Origin: Gammaproteobacteria bacterium
Lineage (GTDB): Bacteria; Pseudomonadota; Gammaproteobacteria; Pseudomonadales; Pseudohongiellaceae
Direction: 5' to 3'
Length of the DNA stretch: 64,000 bases
Assembly: GCA_029244985.1 (NCBI GenBank)
Contig: JAQWQD010000041.1
Location: 119,628-183,627, forward strand
Position 1 is the stretch's first letter, and every line of letters starts with the position of its first letter. Both the position numbers and the translations under genes were made by a program. Positions 15,955 through 25,087 of the stretch are shown piece after piece. The notes beneath the pieces are model-generated. The model did not search any database. It was not told the DNA's origin and saw only the letters and a list, made by a program, of their open reading frames with translations.

Positions 15955-18225
15955 ATGAGATCACTAAAACTCCTACTCTGCGCAATTACTGTAAATGTAA
16001 CTACCCTTGCATCTGCTGCTGAAGAAGATATTTTTATTCCCCGTATCGAAAGCGTACCTTCACTAACAGATTTCGAGGGCATGGTGCCGCGCACTGAGCT
16101 TGCACGCTCCATGTCAAAGGTTGAAAATTTCATTCAGCGAGATCCCGATGATGGAGAACCATCGAAACAGCGAACAGAAGTCTATATTGGCTATGACCAA
16201 ACTCACTTATATGCTATTTGGCTAGCCTTCGATAGCGAACCTGAACTAATCCGTGCTAATTTATCTTCGCGAGAGAATATTGGCGGGGACGATCGGGTTG
16301 GCCTCACTATCGATACCTTTAACGACCAACGAACTGCGCTTTCATTTCACGCAACACCACTGGGTATTCAGTGGGACGCTCGTTGGACTGAAGGGTCATC
16401 GCTCCGCGCAGGATACGATACAACATTCGAAGCAGTGTGGGACAGCGAAGGAGAATTAACTGATCAAGGCTACATCGTGCGTATGGCGATCCCCCTGCGC
16501 AGTCTTCGCTTCTCAGATGCAGAGCAACAACTTTGGAGGGTACAATTCGGACGCAATATACCCCGCTTAAGTGAATTCTCCTTTTGGCCAAGATACACAA
16601 TAGAGATCGAAGGCCGCCTTAATCAAACTGCGCTGTTACGTGGCATCGAAAATGTTTCTCCAGGCAATAATTCGCAGTTTATTCCGTTTTTCTTTGCGCG
16701 TGACGTCGAATCGCTCAACAAAGCAGCGCTGGGAGGACCACGTTTCGACACTAGCACTGAACAAGATATAGGTCTAGATGCCAAGTTTGTATTCAATGAT
16801 TCGATGGTTCTGGATGTCACACTTAATCCCGACTTTAGCCAAGTTGAATCTGATGAACCTCAAGTAACTGTTAACGAACGCTTCGAAGTACAGTTTCCTG
16901 AACGCCGGCCTTTCTTTGTGGAAAACGCTGACTTCTTTGCTACTGATTCCATTCTGCTATTTACCCGGCGCATCGTCGACCCTGAAGGTGGGGTGCGTTT
17001 TACCGGTCGTTCTGGCGACTACGGTTTCGGCACCATACTTATCAATGACGAAGCCCCAGGCCTTAATCGTGATGCCAATGATTCATTGAATGGCGAGAAA
17101 GCGAGCATAGGCATCTTGCGCGGATTTCGAGATATCTCTGAACAATCCAGAGTTGGATTCTTTCTCAGTGACCGAGAGTTCGGCGATGGCTACAATCGAG
17201 TCGCTAGCGTTGATGCTCGAATTAAACTCAACGATAACTGGATCACCAATATGCAGCTGGTAGGCAGCGACAGTGAACCTGCATTGGGGGGAGATGCCAC
17301 CACTGGCTACCAACGCAATATTCAAATTAATCACACCGGGCGCACTGTTAGCAGTCATACGCATTTTGTGGAAACTACTGATAATTTTCGGACTGATCTT
17401 GGTTTTCAAAATCGCTTTTTTAAACCGGACACATCCGGCATACACAACAGTTTGAATTTAAACTTCTATCCAGACGGGTCGAATCTCAATAGTTGGACTA
17501 CAGGCTTATTTGACGTTTATTTGAATGATACTGACGGTACCCGCATCTATCACCAATTAGGGCCGAATCTGAATTTTAATTGGAACACTGCGGGTGTCGG
17601 ATTTTCTTATACTGACTATACTGAAATTCTTCGACCAAAAGATTTTCCCGGCATCTTCACCAATACACGCTATGACTATGATAATTGGCAAGTCAATGTA
17701 TTCAACAGCTCCCTGCAAACCGCTACATTCAGGGCAAGTTATCGACAAGGTAAAGCGCTGAATCTGGTTCCACAAGTCGGCTCACTTCCTTACGTTGCTG
17801 ATACTAACCGCGTCGATCTGACTTTGCTTTGGCGCCCGATAGATAGAGTTAGTATTAACAATACTTACTTTCTCACAGAATTGAAAAATAGTGGCGGTGG
17901 CGCAAAAATATTAAGCAATGAAATTTTTCGCAGTAATTGGAATTACCAGTTCACAAAAGAACTATCACTACGATTTATTGCCCAGTACGATAAAACTGAT
18001 ACAGGGCCGGCCACTCGTCTAGCAGATGATGAGAATTTAAATTTCGATTTACTGTTACGTTATGTCATTAACCCCTGGTCAGCTTTTTATATTGGCTACA
18101 ACTCCAATCAGAGTAATTTTGATATTGTGGAAATGGAAGGCGAGCGTGAACTTGTCGTTGCGAACGATCTTCGCAGAGATGGTGATCAATTCTTCGTAAA
18201 GTTTTCTTATCTGTTCCAGCGCTAA
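15955..18225 (+). CDS. DUF5916-type outer-surface protein with N-terminal CBM9-like domain
   Basis: A protein of about 756 residues with a signal peptide (MRSLKLLLCAIT to ASAAEE). The N-terminal portion (about 55-220) resembles the CBM9-type carbohydrate-binding domain (YIGYDQTHLYAIWLAFDSEP, RVGLTIDTFND). The remainder matches DUF5916, with NPDFSQVESD, QFPERRPFFVENADFF and FFTRRI-like signatures, followed by alternating beta strands ending in an aromatic (FVKFSYLFQR), like an outer-membrane barrel. Function is unknown; DUF5916 genes often accompany polymer or peptide uptake. ATGs at 15943 and 15955 are both possible. I prefer 15955, which has GAGA six bases upstream and leaves the cleanest signal peptide. 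Confidence 0.85.
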   Translation: MRSLKLLLCAITVNVTTLASAAEEDIFIPRIESVPSLTDFEGMVPRTELARSMSKVENFIQRDPDDGEPSKQRTEVYIGYDQTHLYAIWLAFDSEPELIRANLSSRENIGGDDRVGLTIDTFNDQRTALSFHATPLGIQWDARWTEGSSLRAGYDTTFEAVWDSEGELTDQGYIVRMAIPLRSLRFSDAEQQLWRVQFGRNIPRLSEFSFWPRYTIEIEGRLNQTALLRGIENVSPGNNSQFIPFFFARDVESLNKAALGGPRFDTSTEQDIGLDAKFVFNDSMVLDVTLNPDFSQVESDEPQVTVNERFEVQFPERRPFFVENADFFATDSILLFTRRIVDPEGGVRFTGRSGDYGFGTILINDEAPGLNRDANDSLNGEKASIGILRGFRDISEQSRVGFFLSDREFGDGYNRVASVDARIKLNDNWITNMQLVGSDSEPALGGDATTGYQRNIQINHTGRTVSSHTHFVETTDNFRTDLGFQNRFFKPDTSGIHNSLNLNFYPDGSNLNSWTTGLFDVYLNDTDGTRIYHQLGPNLNFNWNTAGVGFSYTDYTEILRPKDFPGIFTNTRYDYDNWQVNVFNSSLQTATFRASYRQGKALNLVPQVGSLPYVADTNRVDLTLLWRPIDRVSINNTYFLTELKNSGGGAKILSNEIFRSNWNYQFTKELSLRFIAQYDKTDTGPATRLADDENLNFDLLLRYVINPWSAFYIGYNSNQSNFDIVEMEGERELVVANDLRRDGDQFFVKFSYLFQR

Positions 18226-18246
18226 ACTAGTTCGGCATTGACGAGT

Positions 18247-19299
18247 TCAGGTTATTTCTTCGGGTGGAACTGCAGCCCCAGCCTGGGGTGAATTGCCTTG
18301 TGAAAGCATCTTATACCAGTCGCGAAAAGGCCCAGTGGTATTCTGTAAAAAAGTGCGATACTCATCTTGCGTCTCTGGCCCGATTCCCCAAGGTGTGTAT
18401 TCGTCTTTTTCAGGAATGTACAAAGTGCCAAACATGCGGTCATAAATACTTGTAACCGCTGCCATATTTGTATCCCAGTGTTTTCTAAGATAACTATGGT
18501 GTGTATGGTGCATCGCTGGGCTCTGAATCCATTTCTCCAACCATCGGGGATAGCGAAGTTGTACATGGTAATGTCGAAAGGCGCCGGTTAATCCCAAAAT
18601 AAAAGAGAAAAACCCTGCTCCTAGAATAGTTGCCTGAGTAATCCCTCCGTCAAAAATGTACGCAAAAATACCTGCAGCAAACGCGAAACTAAATGCAGAT
18701 CCTGCTGCCCAGATTGGACCTGCTAGAAAATGCTCACGAGAACGGGTGAGAGGCGTCAACACCTCTGCCGAGTGATGGACCTTATGAATAGCCCACAAAG
18801 CTGGTACTTTATGCATCGTGTAGTGAATTACATAAAAGACGAAGTCGTAGCACAATAAACTTACAAGTGCATATAGCAGCATCCAGATGAAATTAGAGTC
18901 TATTGCCGGTGTAGCCCCGAAAAGCCATTGCAATGCAGATATAGTAGTCTGTTCAGTAATCGGCCCAACGCTTGAAAATAATGCAACTACCCAGAGTGGT
19001 CGCAAAATTCGTTCAAGAATCCATAACCAAATATCGACTCTAGCTGATGTGTGGGTGTAAATATCTTTTGGGAGCAAATACTCTAATAAGCCAGTTTTCC
19101 GTTCTTGCCCCTGTGCGTTCTTTGAACCATGTCCACGACAAACTGTGAAAAGCAAAACCGCTAGAAACAAAGTAATAAATAGTCGGTCCCAGTGCAGATC
19201 ATTTGGTATGTTATCGGACGTAACATCCCAGAGATAATTTGAGGCTTGTTGAACAATCTCGGTAAAGGGTCCGATGATCTCAGAACTATTACTAATCAC
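18247..19299 (-). CDS. Sterol desaturase / fatty acid hydroxylase superfamily membrane protein
   Basis: A 350-residue integral membrane di-iron oxygenase candidate. Three histidine clusters typical of the family are visible: HYTMH (about 163-167), HKVHH (about 175-179) and HHTHH (about 251-255), set between hydrophobic segments. Such enzymes hydroxylate or desaturate lipids, sterols or carotenoids using O2. The start is a GTG at 19299, with AAAGG nine bases upstream. It converges on the DUF5916 gene with 21 bases between stops. A smaller relative lies at 24260-25087. The substrate is unknown. Confidence 0.9.
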   Translation of the reverse strand: MISNSSEIIGPFTEIVQQASNYLWDVTSDNIPNDLHWDRLFITLFLAVLLFTVCRGHGSKNAQGQERKTGLLEYLLPKDIYTHTSARVDIWLWILERILRPLWVVALFSSVGPITEQTTISALQWLFGATPAIDSNFIWMLLYALVSLLCYDFVFYVIHYTMHKVPALWAIHKVHHSAEVLTPLTRSREHFLAGPIWAAGSAFSFAFAAGIFAYIFDGGITQATILGAGFFSFILGLTGAFRHYHVQLRYPRWLEKWIQSPAMHHTHHSYLRKHWDTNMAAVTSIYDRMFGTLYIPEKDEYTPWGIGPETQDEYRTFLQNTTGPFRDWYKMLSQGNSPQAGAAVPPEEIT

Positions 19300-19528
19300 T
19301 TCTATTAACCTTTAACTCAAAGTTAGCTTTTTTTTATTATTTTGGCTTACAACCGAAATTATGCCCTAATTTAACTTTAAAATGTTCATTAACCCTAGAA
19401 TTGCGCATGACCATAACTCGATTCAATATCTTGCAGAGGCTAAAGGCTGATGTATGATCTAAATCACTCTCTTTGGCGTTATCGAATGGAGTGTTTAAAA
19501 TATCGCTTGGTCATAGTGGAGAATTCTA

Positions 19529-19888
19529 GTGAAAAACAAAATTTTAGGTCTATTAATAGTCGCATTAGCAACATTTTCTCTATCGGCACAATCTCCAGTT
19601 GATGGAGTTTGGAATTTTTCGATGAGCAGCCCTATGGGCGCGGTTAGCGCCGTTGTCACAATGAAAACAGATGCTGGCGTCTTAACTGGCGAGTTTGATT
19701 TAGGTGGAGGGCGTACCTGGATAATCGAAAACGGCACAGTCGATGGCAGCACAATTGGCTTTGACATAAATCGAGATGGTTCGTCGATGACTTACGTTAT
19801 GAGTGCGGAAGTCTCCGGTGATTCGATTGATGGCATCGCTGAGGCTATGGGGACAACTGCAGATTGGTCGATGGAACGAGGAAACTAG
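19529..19888 (+). CDS. Small secreted protein of unknown function
   Basis: A 119-residue protein with a signal peptide (about 1-20, ending LSAQ) and a mature beta-rich part with the pattern DGVWNFSMSSPMG, GVLTGEFDLGGG, GTVDGSTIGFDI and GDSIDGIAEA. It resembles a widespread group of small exported 'V-x-G-x-W' beta proteins. A similar layout recurs in the lipoprotein at 30566-30961. The start is a GTG with GGAG seven bases upstream. No enzymatic motif is seen. It stands alone between divergent regulatory regions. Confidence 0.75.
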   Translation: MKNKILGLLIVALATFSLSAQSPVDGVWNFSMSSPMGAVSAVVTMKTDAGVLTGEFDLGGGRTWIIENGTVDGSTIGFDINRDGSSMTYVMSAEVSGDSIDGIAEAMGTTADWSMERGN

Positions 19889-20113
19889 ACCGCTCTAGTC
19901 AAACCTTCTTTGTGTTCGTAGGTTTTCTATTCTTTATAGGACCTAATTTTAGTGTTGTCTGAATAATATAAAAAGGTGTCTAGACAACTAGTGCAATAGT
20001 TTCGGTCTGTACTGAACCGCTCGTGCATTTTAAGCAAAAAGCTTTTGCTTCCTTATATTTACGGAGTTAGATTAGGTCTCCTCTGATCAACGAAGTCAGG
20101 AGCTGTCCCCGAA

Positions 20114-21268
20114 ATGCTCACTAGACGCGAATTAGTCCATGCCGCTAGCGCTGCAAGTGCGCTTGGCTTAACTGTATCCGCTTGCGCGCAATCCCAAACG
20201 CTATTCGCTTCTCCCGGCACTTCTGCAATAGTCCGCCTCAGCGGAGACGGTGTCGGGTTAGCACCACAAGAATTCACCGGCCTACTCAATTCCTTATGCC
20301 AAAACAAAGACATTGCTACCGATAATTATCTCATCGGGGGAGAGGTTGAAGAATTTGAAAATTTTTGTGCAGAATTGCTTGGCAAAGAAATGGCTGTATT
20401 CATGCCCTCAGGTACGCTCGCGAATCAATTAGCATTGCGACAGTTAGCTGGCACAAAGCGTCGAGTTATCGTGCCTGACCTAAGTCATGTTTATAACGAT
20501 ACCGGTGATGCATCTCAAAATCTTTCTAATCTTAATTTGATCCCTCTAGCTCAAGATCGAGCAACCTATACCCGCGAAGAAGTAAAATCCGTAGTTGATC
20601 GCACTGCAGGAGGCAGAGTGACTGCAGAAGTCGGTGCATTACTAATCGAAAGTCCTGTTAGGCGATTAAGCGGCGAAATGGTTGATTGGGAAGAAACTAA
20701 AGATATTGCAGACTATGCTCGGGAGAATAATATCGGCACTCATTTAGATGGTGCACGAATGTTTATTGCATCCGCTTATACCGGAGTTTCACCTGCAGAA
20801 TATGCAGAACCGTTTGATACAGTATATTTCTCCTTATGGAAATGTTTTAACAGCGGAATTGGTGCCATTCTAGCTGGACCAAAAGCTGAACTTGAAAACA
20901 TGTATCATACTCGACGCATGTTCGGAGGCAATCTCTATGCTGGCTGGTCAGCAGCGATCGTGGCGCGATACTTTATGGAAGGCTTTGTTAACAGGCTAAA
21001 AAATGCCGTTGCCGTATCGGAAGAGTTTTACAATTCCTTAAGTCAGCACAAGAACTTTGAGGTGGCACGCGTCACTAATGGCACTAACCTCACCCGAGTT
21101 ACTGTAACAGACACAGACTTTGATAGGTTCAGAGCTAAGCTCGCCGAGAAAGACATATTAATTGGACGGGCTAATGAGCAAGGACGTTTTACTCTGAGTG
21201 TAAACGAAACTTGGAATCGCACTTCCTCACGAAACTTAATGCAAGCTTTTTCTGACTCGCTAGTCTAA
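20114..21268 (+). CDS. Exported threonine-aldolase-like (beta-eliminating lyase) PLP enzyme, Tat/lipoprotein signal
   Basis: A 384-residue fold-type I PLP enzyme of the threonine aldolase / beta-eliminating lyase family. PLP landmarks are MPSGTLANQLALR (about 98-110), THLDGARM with Asp212, and the Schiff-base Lys243 in SLWKCFNSGIG. Threonine aldolases cleave L-threonine or related beta-hydroxy amino acids to glycine and an aldehyde in the cytoplasm. This one instead begins TRRELVHAASAASALGLTVSAC, that is, a twin-arginine-like signal with a lipobox ending at Cys24, predicting Tat export of a folded, PLP-loaded lipoprotein. It lies 88 bases upstream of a PQQ alcohol dehydrogenase on the same strand. 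The reaction in the periplasm is unknown. Confidence 0.85.
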   Translation: MLTRRELVHAASAASALGLTVSACAQSQTLFASPGTSAIVRLSGDGVGLAPQEFTGLLNSLCQNKDIATDNYLIGGEVEEFENFCAELLGKEMAVFMPSGTLANQLALRQLAGTKRRVIVPDLSHVYNDTGDASQNLSNLNLIPLAQDRATYTREEVKSVVDRTAGGRVTAEVGALLIESPVRRLSGEMVDWEETKDIADYARENNIGTHLDGARMFIASAYTGVSPAEYAEPFDTVYFSLWKCFNSGIGAILAGPKAELENMYHTRRMFGGNLYAGWSAAIVARYFMEGFVNRLKNAVAVSEEFYNSLSQHKNFEVARVTNGTNLTRVTVTDTDFDRFRAKLAEKDILIGRANEQGRFTLSVNETWNRTSSRNLMQAFSDSLV

Positions 21269-21356
21269 TTACTTAGCTATTAGAAGCGCCAGTCAAATTA
21301 CGGTAAAGTATTAATTCGATAACGAGCAATAATAAAAGTAAAACGGAGTAATCCTC

Positions 21357-23525
21357 ATGCTTTCTTCTTTTAGCTCTCGAAACATAGCATTTGCTCTGTT
21401 AATGGGTGCCTCTTCTGTAGCTGGAATTACTTCGGCGGCGGAAAATGATCGCGGCAATGTAACTGACGCCCGAGTTATTGCAGCGCCCAAAGTGGAACCT
21501 GGCAGTTGGCTCACTTATGGCCAAACATATAAAGAGCAGCGTTTTTCGCAACTGACACAAATAAATACTGACACCGTGGGTCGCTTAGGTCTGGCTTGGA
21601 CCAAGCAAATTGGTGACTACAACATGCGCATGCAAGGCACACCTCTGGTGGTCGATGGAGTAATGTATGTCACCAATGGCTGGAGTGTAATACATGCATT
21701 AGACGCCACTACTGGAGAAGAAATTTGGACTTATGATCCTGAAGTAGACAGAAGCTACATTCGATTAGCTTGTTGCGGCCCCGCACATAATCGTGGCGCT
21801 GCTGTTTATGAGGGCAAAGTTTATGTCGGCACCTTTGATGGCCGGTTAGTGGCGGTAGACGCTAACACCGGGGAAGAAGTCTGGGACGTTGATACTTGGA
21901 TTCCTGCTGGGCTGGGCAGATTCAATATCACGGGAGCACCGCGCGCTGCGGCTGGCAAAGTCTATATTGGTCAAGGCAGTGGCGAATCTGGCCGTCGCCG
22001 TGGTTATGTTACGGCCTACGATGCGGAGACTGGCGAAGTTGATTGGCGTTTCTTTCTAGTACCTGGTGATCCAAATCAACCATTTGAACACCCGGAAATG
22101 GAGCTTGCCGCACAAACCTGGGGTGGTGAATGGTGGAAATACGGCGGCGGCGGAACTGCCTGGAATTCACTAGTCTATGACGAAGAATTCAACAGCTTAT
22201 ATATAGGTGTGGGAAATGGTGCGCCATGGCCACGAGAAATCCGTTCACCAGGTGGTGGTGACGACCTGTTCCTCTCGACCATTGTTTCAGTCGATGTCGA
22301 AACAGGGCGTATGAATTGGTATTACCAAACAACGCCCGGTGACAATTGGGATTACAGCTCAGCCATGGACATGGCGTTGGGTGAAATAGAATTCGGCGGA
22401 GAAATACGCAAAGTAGTATTGCAAGCACCGAAAAATGGCTTCTTCTATGTACTTGATCGTGAAACCGGCGAGTTATTGCGCGCTCTACCCTATACCGATG
22501 GAATCGACTGGGCAACCCATGTCGATATGGAAACCGGTAGGCCCGTAGAAAACCCTGATGTGGTTTACGAAATTGAACCCCAGTGGATAATGCCGGCCAA
22601 TTCAGGAGCACACAACTGGGAGCCCCAGTCTTGGGATAATGAAATGGGCCTCATGTATTTTTATTACCATGATATTGCAAATTTTTATTCCCTAGATGAA
22701 GGCTTTGTAGAGACTGGCGAATATGAAATTCGCGAGCGCGGACTAAGCTTAGGCTGGGGAGAAGGTGATTATCGCCGCCGACTAATTGAAGAAGCCGGGC
22801 CACGACCAGAATCACAAGCCTTCGTCGGCGCATTCGATCCCATCACCGGAACATATAAGTGGCGCCAGCCCTTAGAATCAGAATACAACGGCGGTGTTGT
22901 TGCTACTCGTGGAAACGTCTTATTTCAGCCCGAAGGTACCGGTAAACTTTCTGTAAGAGACACCAATGATGGAGAGCTACTGTGGAGTTACAAGGCACCT
23001 GGCACCTTTCGCTCTACTTCAGTTATGACTTATCAAATTGATGGTATTCAGTATGTAGCAACTCTAATGAATGGTAATCGCGCTATAGACCTAGGCGGCA
23101 CCGTGCTGGTCTTTAAACTCGATGGCGACTTCTCTCTCCCTATACCTGCGATCGTGCAAGCGGAAATTCCGATCCTGCCGGATGACATTTACAGTGTAGA
23201 GCAAATCCGTGAAGGTGATAATCTTTATCATGCTCAGTGCGCTAGCTGCCATGGTGGTATCGGTGTCCCCAATGAAGTTGACATTGTGGCTCCAGACCTA
23301 CGATTAATGAGTCTAGATACCCACTCGGACATGGAAAATATCGTGATCGAGGGGTCTCGAGCGCAACAAGGTATGCCAGATTTTGAAGAAGCAATCTCTG
23401 GACAACAACTCGAATCTATTCGCGCTTTCGTGGTGGATCAGGCCAGGCGCCTTCAGGAATATCAACTGCAGAATCAGGAAACAACCGAAACAGCTGCTAA
23501 CGAAGAAGCACTTAATCGCGCCTAA
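21357..23525 (+). CDS. PQQ-dependent alcohol dehydrogenase with C-terminal cytochrome c domain
   Basis: A 722-residue quinohaemoprotein of the type II/methanol-ethanol dehydrogenase family. It has a signal peptide (about 1-29), an eight-bladed PQQ propeller (about 45-600) and a C-terminal haem c domain with C628-A-S-C-H632. The vicinal disulfide pair Cys139-Cys140 (LACCGP) stacks on PQQ in this family. The catalytic Asp is probably D332 in DNWDYSS; two residues on is Ser334, the calcium-type rather than the lanthanide-type residue. It should oxidise alcohols in the periplasm and pass electrons through its own haem. ATG 21357 has GGAG upstream. The preceding lyase gene may be in the same operon. 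Confidence 0.93.
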   Translation: MLSSFSSRNIAFALLMGASSVAGITSAAENDRGNVTDARVIAAPKVEPGSWLTYGQTYKEQRFSQLTQINTDTVGRLGLAWTKQIGDYNMRMQGTPLVVDGVMYVTNGWSVIHALDATTGEEIWTYDPEVDRSYIRLACCGPAHNRGAAVYEGKVYVGTFDGRLVAVDANTGEEVWDVDTWIPAGLGRFNITGAPRAAAGKVYIGQGSGESGRRRGYVTAYDAETGEVDWRFFLVPGDPNQPFEHPEMELAAQTWGGEWWKYGGGGTAWNSLVYDEEFNSLYIGVGNGAPWPREIRSPGGGDDLFLSTIVSVDVETGRMNWYYQTTPGDNWDYSSAMDMALGEIEFGGEIRKVVLQAPKNGFFYVLDRETGELLRALPYTDGIDWATHVDMETGRPVENPDVVYEIEPQWIMPANSGAHNWEPQSWDNEMGLMYFYYHDIANFYSLDEGFVETGEYEIRERGLSLGWGEGDYRRRLIEEAGPRPESQAFVGAFDPITGTYKWRQPLESEYNGGVVATRGNVLFQPEGTGKLSVRDTNDGELLWSYKAPGTFRSTSVMTYQIDGIQYVATLMNGNRAIDLGGTVLVFKLDGDFSLPIPAIVQAEIPILPDDIYSVEQIREGDNLYHAQCASCHGGIGVPNEVDIVAPDLRLMSLDTHSDMENIVIEGSRAQQGMPDFEEAISGQQLESIRAFVVDQARRLQEYQLQNQETTETAANEEALNRA

Positions 23526-23635
23526 GCTTAAATCAATGTAAATTCACAATCGTCGTTAGCCAAAAATCAAATGAGAGCTGATAAGCAAGTTGATACAACA
23601 ATCACTGCCAGAGTCAACGCCAAAATTTTTTCTTT

Positions 23636-24070
23636 ATGGTTAACGATAAAAAACTACTAACTCGAGTTCAAGTTTCTGTGCTTGCTTTGATTTTGGGGAA
23701 CCCCATCAATGCGGTAGCAGCAGAAGAAACAACTCTGCTGACAATCCAAGGCAATCTAATCGAGCGGCTTGAATTACTAGCCGAGAACTCAAGTGCCACA
23801 ATGATTATATCAAATTATTACAACCTGCTTCCCGATCAGGCCAGAAACGACATTGAATCACGTAGAACAAGATTAGAACAATTGCAACCAAACTATGATG
23901 TTGCCTATTTAGCAGCTGATAGTGCTGAAATGGCAGAAGTGCGAGAAAAAATTGACGAACAGTGGACCATAATCCATTCTATCCATGAACACTTCTTTAC
24001 CTCTCAAGTAGTTGAGATTCTGAATCAAGCCTATATCGAAAACTTCAATGGCTTATTACCCGAAGCATGA
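23636..24070 (+). CDS. Hypothetical exported protein, mostly helical
   Basis: I do not recognise this 144-residue protein. It has a plausible signal peptide (hydrophobic about 12-24, ending NAVAAEE), then a mainly helical, charged region with heptad-like spacing (about 75-120). There are no cysteines and no metal-binding motif. The ATG at 23636 lacks a good ribosome binding site, and the gene follows the PQQ alcohol dehydrogenase by 110 bases. It could be an accessory of that enzyme or an independent gene. Confidence 0.5.
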   Translation: MVNDKKLLTRVQVSVLALILGNPINAVAAEETTLLTIQGNLIERLELLAENSSATMIISNYYNLLPDQARNDIESRRTRLEQLQPNYDVAYLAADSAEMAEVREKIDEQWTIIHSIHEHFFTSQVVEILNQAYIENFNGLLPEA

Positions 24071-24205
24071 GCTTTTCCAAGAAACCAAGACAACGGGCAA
24101 ACAAATCAGGGGCTGATGGAATACTAACGGTATTTGCTGAAATTGGCATAGCATTGGCTAGGTCCAACAACGTTATAGGTGGTCAGCCTTAAGAATACAG
24201 AAATT

Positions 24206-24232
24206 TGCAAAGCTAATTACACCAGCTTTGCA
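24206..24232. repeat. Perfect 9-bp inverted repeat upstream of the sterol-desaturase-type gene
   Basis: TGCAAAGCT (24206-24214) and AGCTTTGCA (24224-24232) form a perfect dyad with a nine-base spacer, 27 bases before the TTG start of the next gene. It could be an operator or part of a leader structure. No T-tract follows, so a terminator role is less likely. Confidence 0.4.
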
Positions 24233-24259
24233 TGACAAATTAATACGAGCACTTAAATC

Positions 24260-25087
24260 TTGAATGCACTCGAAACAAACTTTGAACCCATAATTCGCTT
24301 CGCGATCTTCCTGCTTGTGTTGCTGGTGATACTAATTTTTGAAATAGTCAACCCTAGACGTCGCCTTTATTACTCTAAAAAACGACGCTGGCTAACCAAT
24401 TTTGCGCTGAGTGTCAGCAACTCAATAATTTTGAGTGTGCTTTTACCTTTTGTTGGTATCGGGGCTGCCATGATAATACAAAACAATGGCTGGGGGTTAT
24501 TTAACCTATTAGATCTAGCCGACTGGTTTAGTATTCCTTTGTATTTATTGCTATTCGACCTAATTATTTATTTTCAGCATCGTATTTTTCATAAGGTTGA
24601 TTTTTTATGGAAACTTCACAGAATGCATCACACAGATTTAGATTATGATGTTTCAACGGGCATTCGTTTTCATCCCTTGTCTATTCTAATTTCTAGTTTA
24701 ATAAAACTAATTCTGATTTTGGCACTCGGGCCACCCGTGATCGCAGTTTTAATTTCAGAAATATTGTTGAATGCAACTTCCATGTTTAACCACAGTAATT
24801 GGCATATACCAAAGCGATTTGATGCAGTCTTACGACTTATCCTAGTTACACCCGATGTACATCGAGTTCATCATTCAACCAATCCTGATGAGCACGGCAA
24901 CAATTTTGGATTCAATTTCCCATGGTGGGATAGGCTATTCGGCACTTATAAGGCACAACCAACAATGGGTCACGATTCGATGCAGATAGGCATTGAAGGT
25001 TTTAATGATCAGCGTTCAATCGAATTTTTTCCTGCACTGGCGCAGCCCTTTAATGACAAACCAACTAGCAACTCCGCGTTAAACTAG
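24260..25087 (+). CDS. Sterol desaturase / fatty acid hydroxylase superfamily membrane protein (short form)
   Basis: A 275-residue membrane protein with four or so hydrophobic segments and the di-iron histidine clusters FQHRIFH (about 111-117), HRMHH (about 124-128) and HRVHH (about 202-206), each in the family order, then the NNFGFNFPWWDRLFGTY end signature. It should be an O2-dependent lipid or terpenoid hydroxylase. The start is a TTG at 24260 because no ATG occurs before the first membrane segment. Its TAG stop overlaps the stop of the convergent molybdoenzyme gene. Confidence 0.88.
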   Translation: MNALETNFEPIIRFAIFLLVLLVILIFEIVNPRRRLYYSKKRRWLTNFALSVSNSIILSVLLPFVGIGAAMIIQNNGWGLFNLLDLADWFSIPLYLLLFDLIIYFQHRIFHKVDFLWKLHRMHHTDLDYDVSTGIRFHPLSILISSLIKLILILALGPPVIAVLISEILLNATSMFNHSNWHIPKRFDAVLRLILVTPDVHRVHHSTNPDEHGNNFGFNFPWWDRLFGTYKAQPTMGHDSMQIGIEGFNDQRSIEFFPALAQPFNDKPTSNSALN

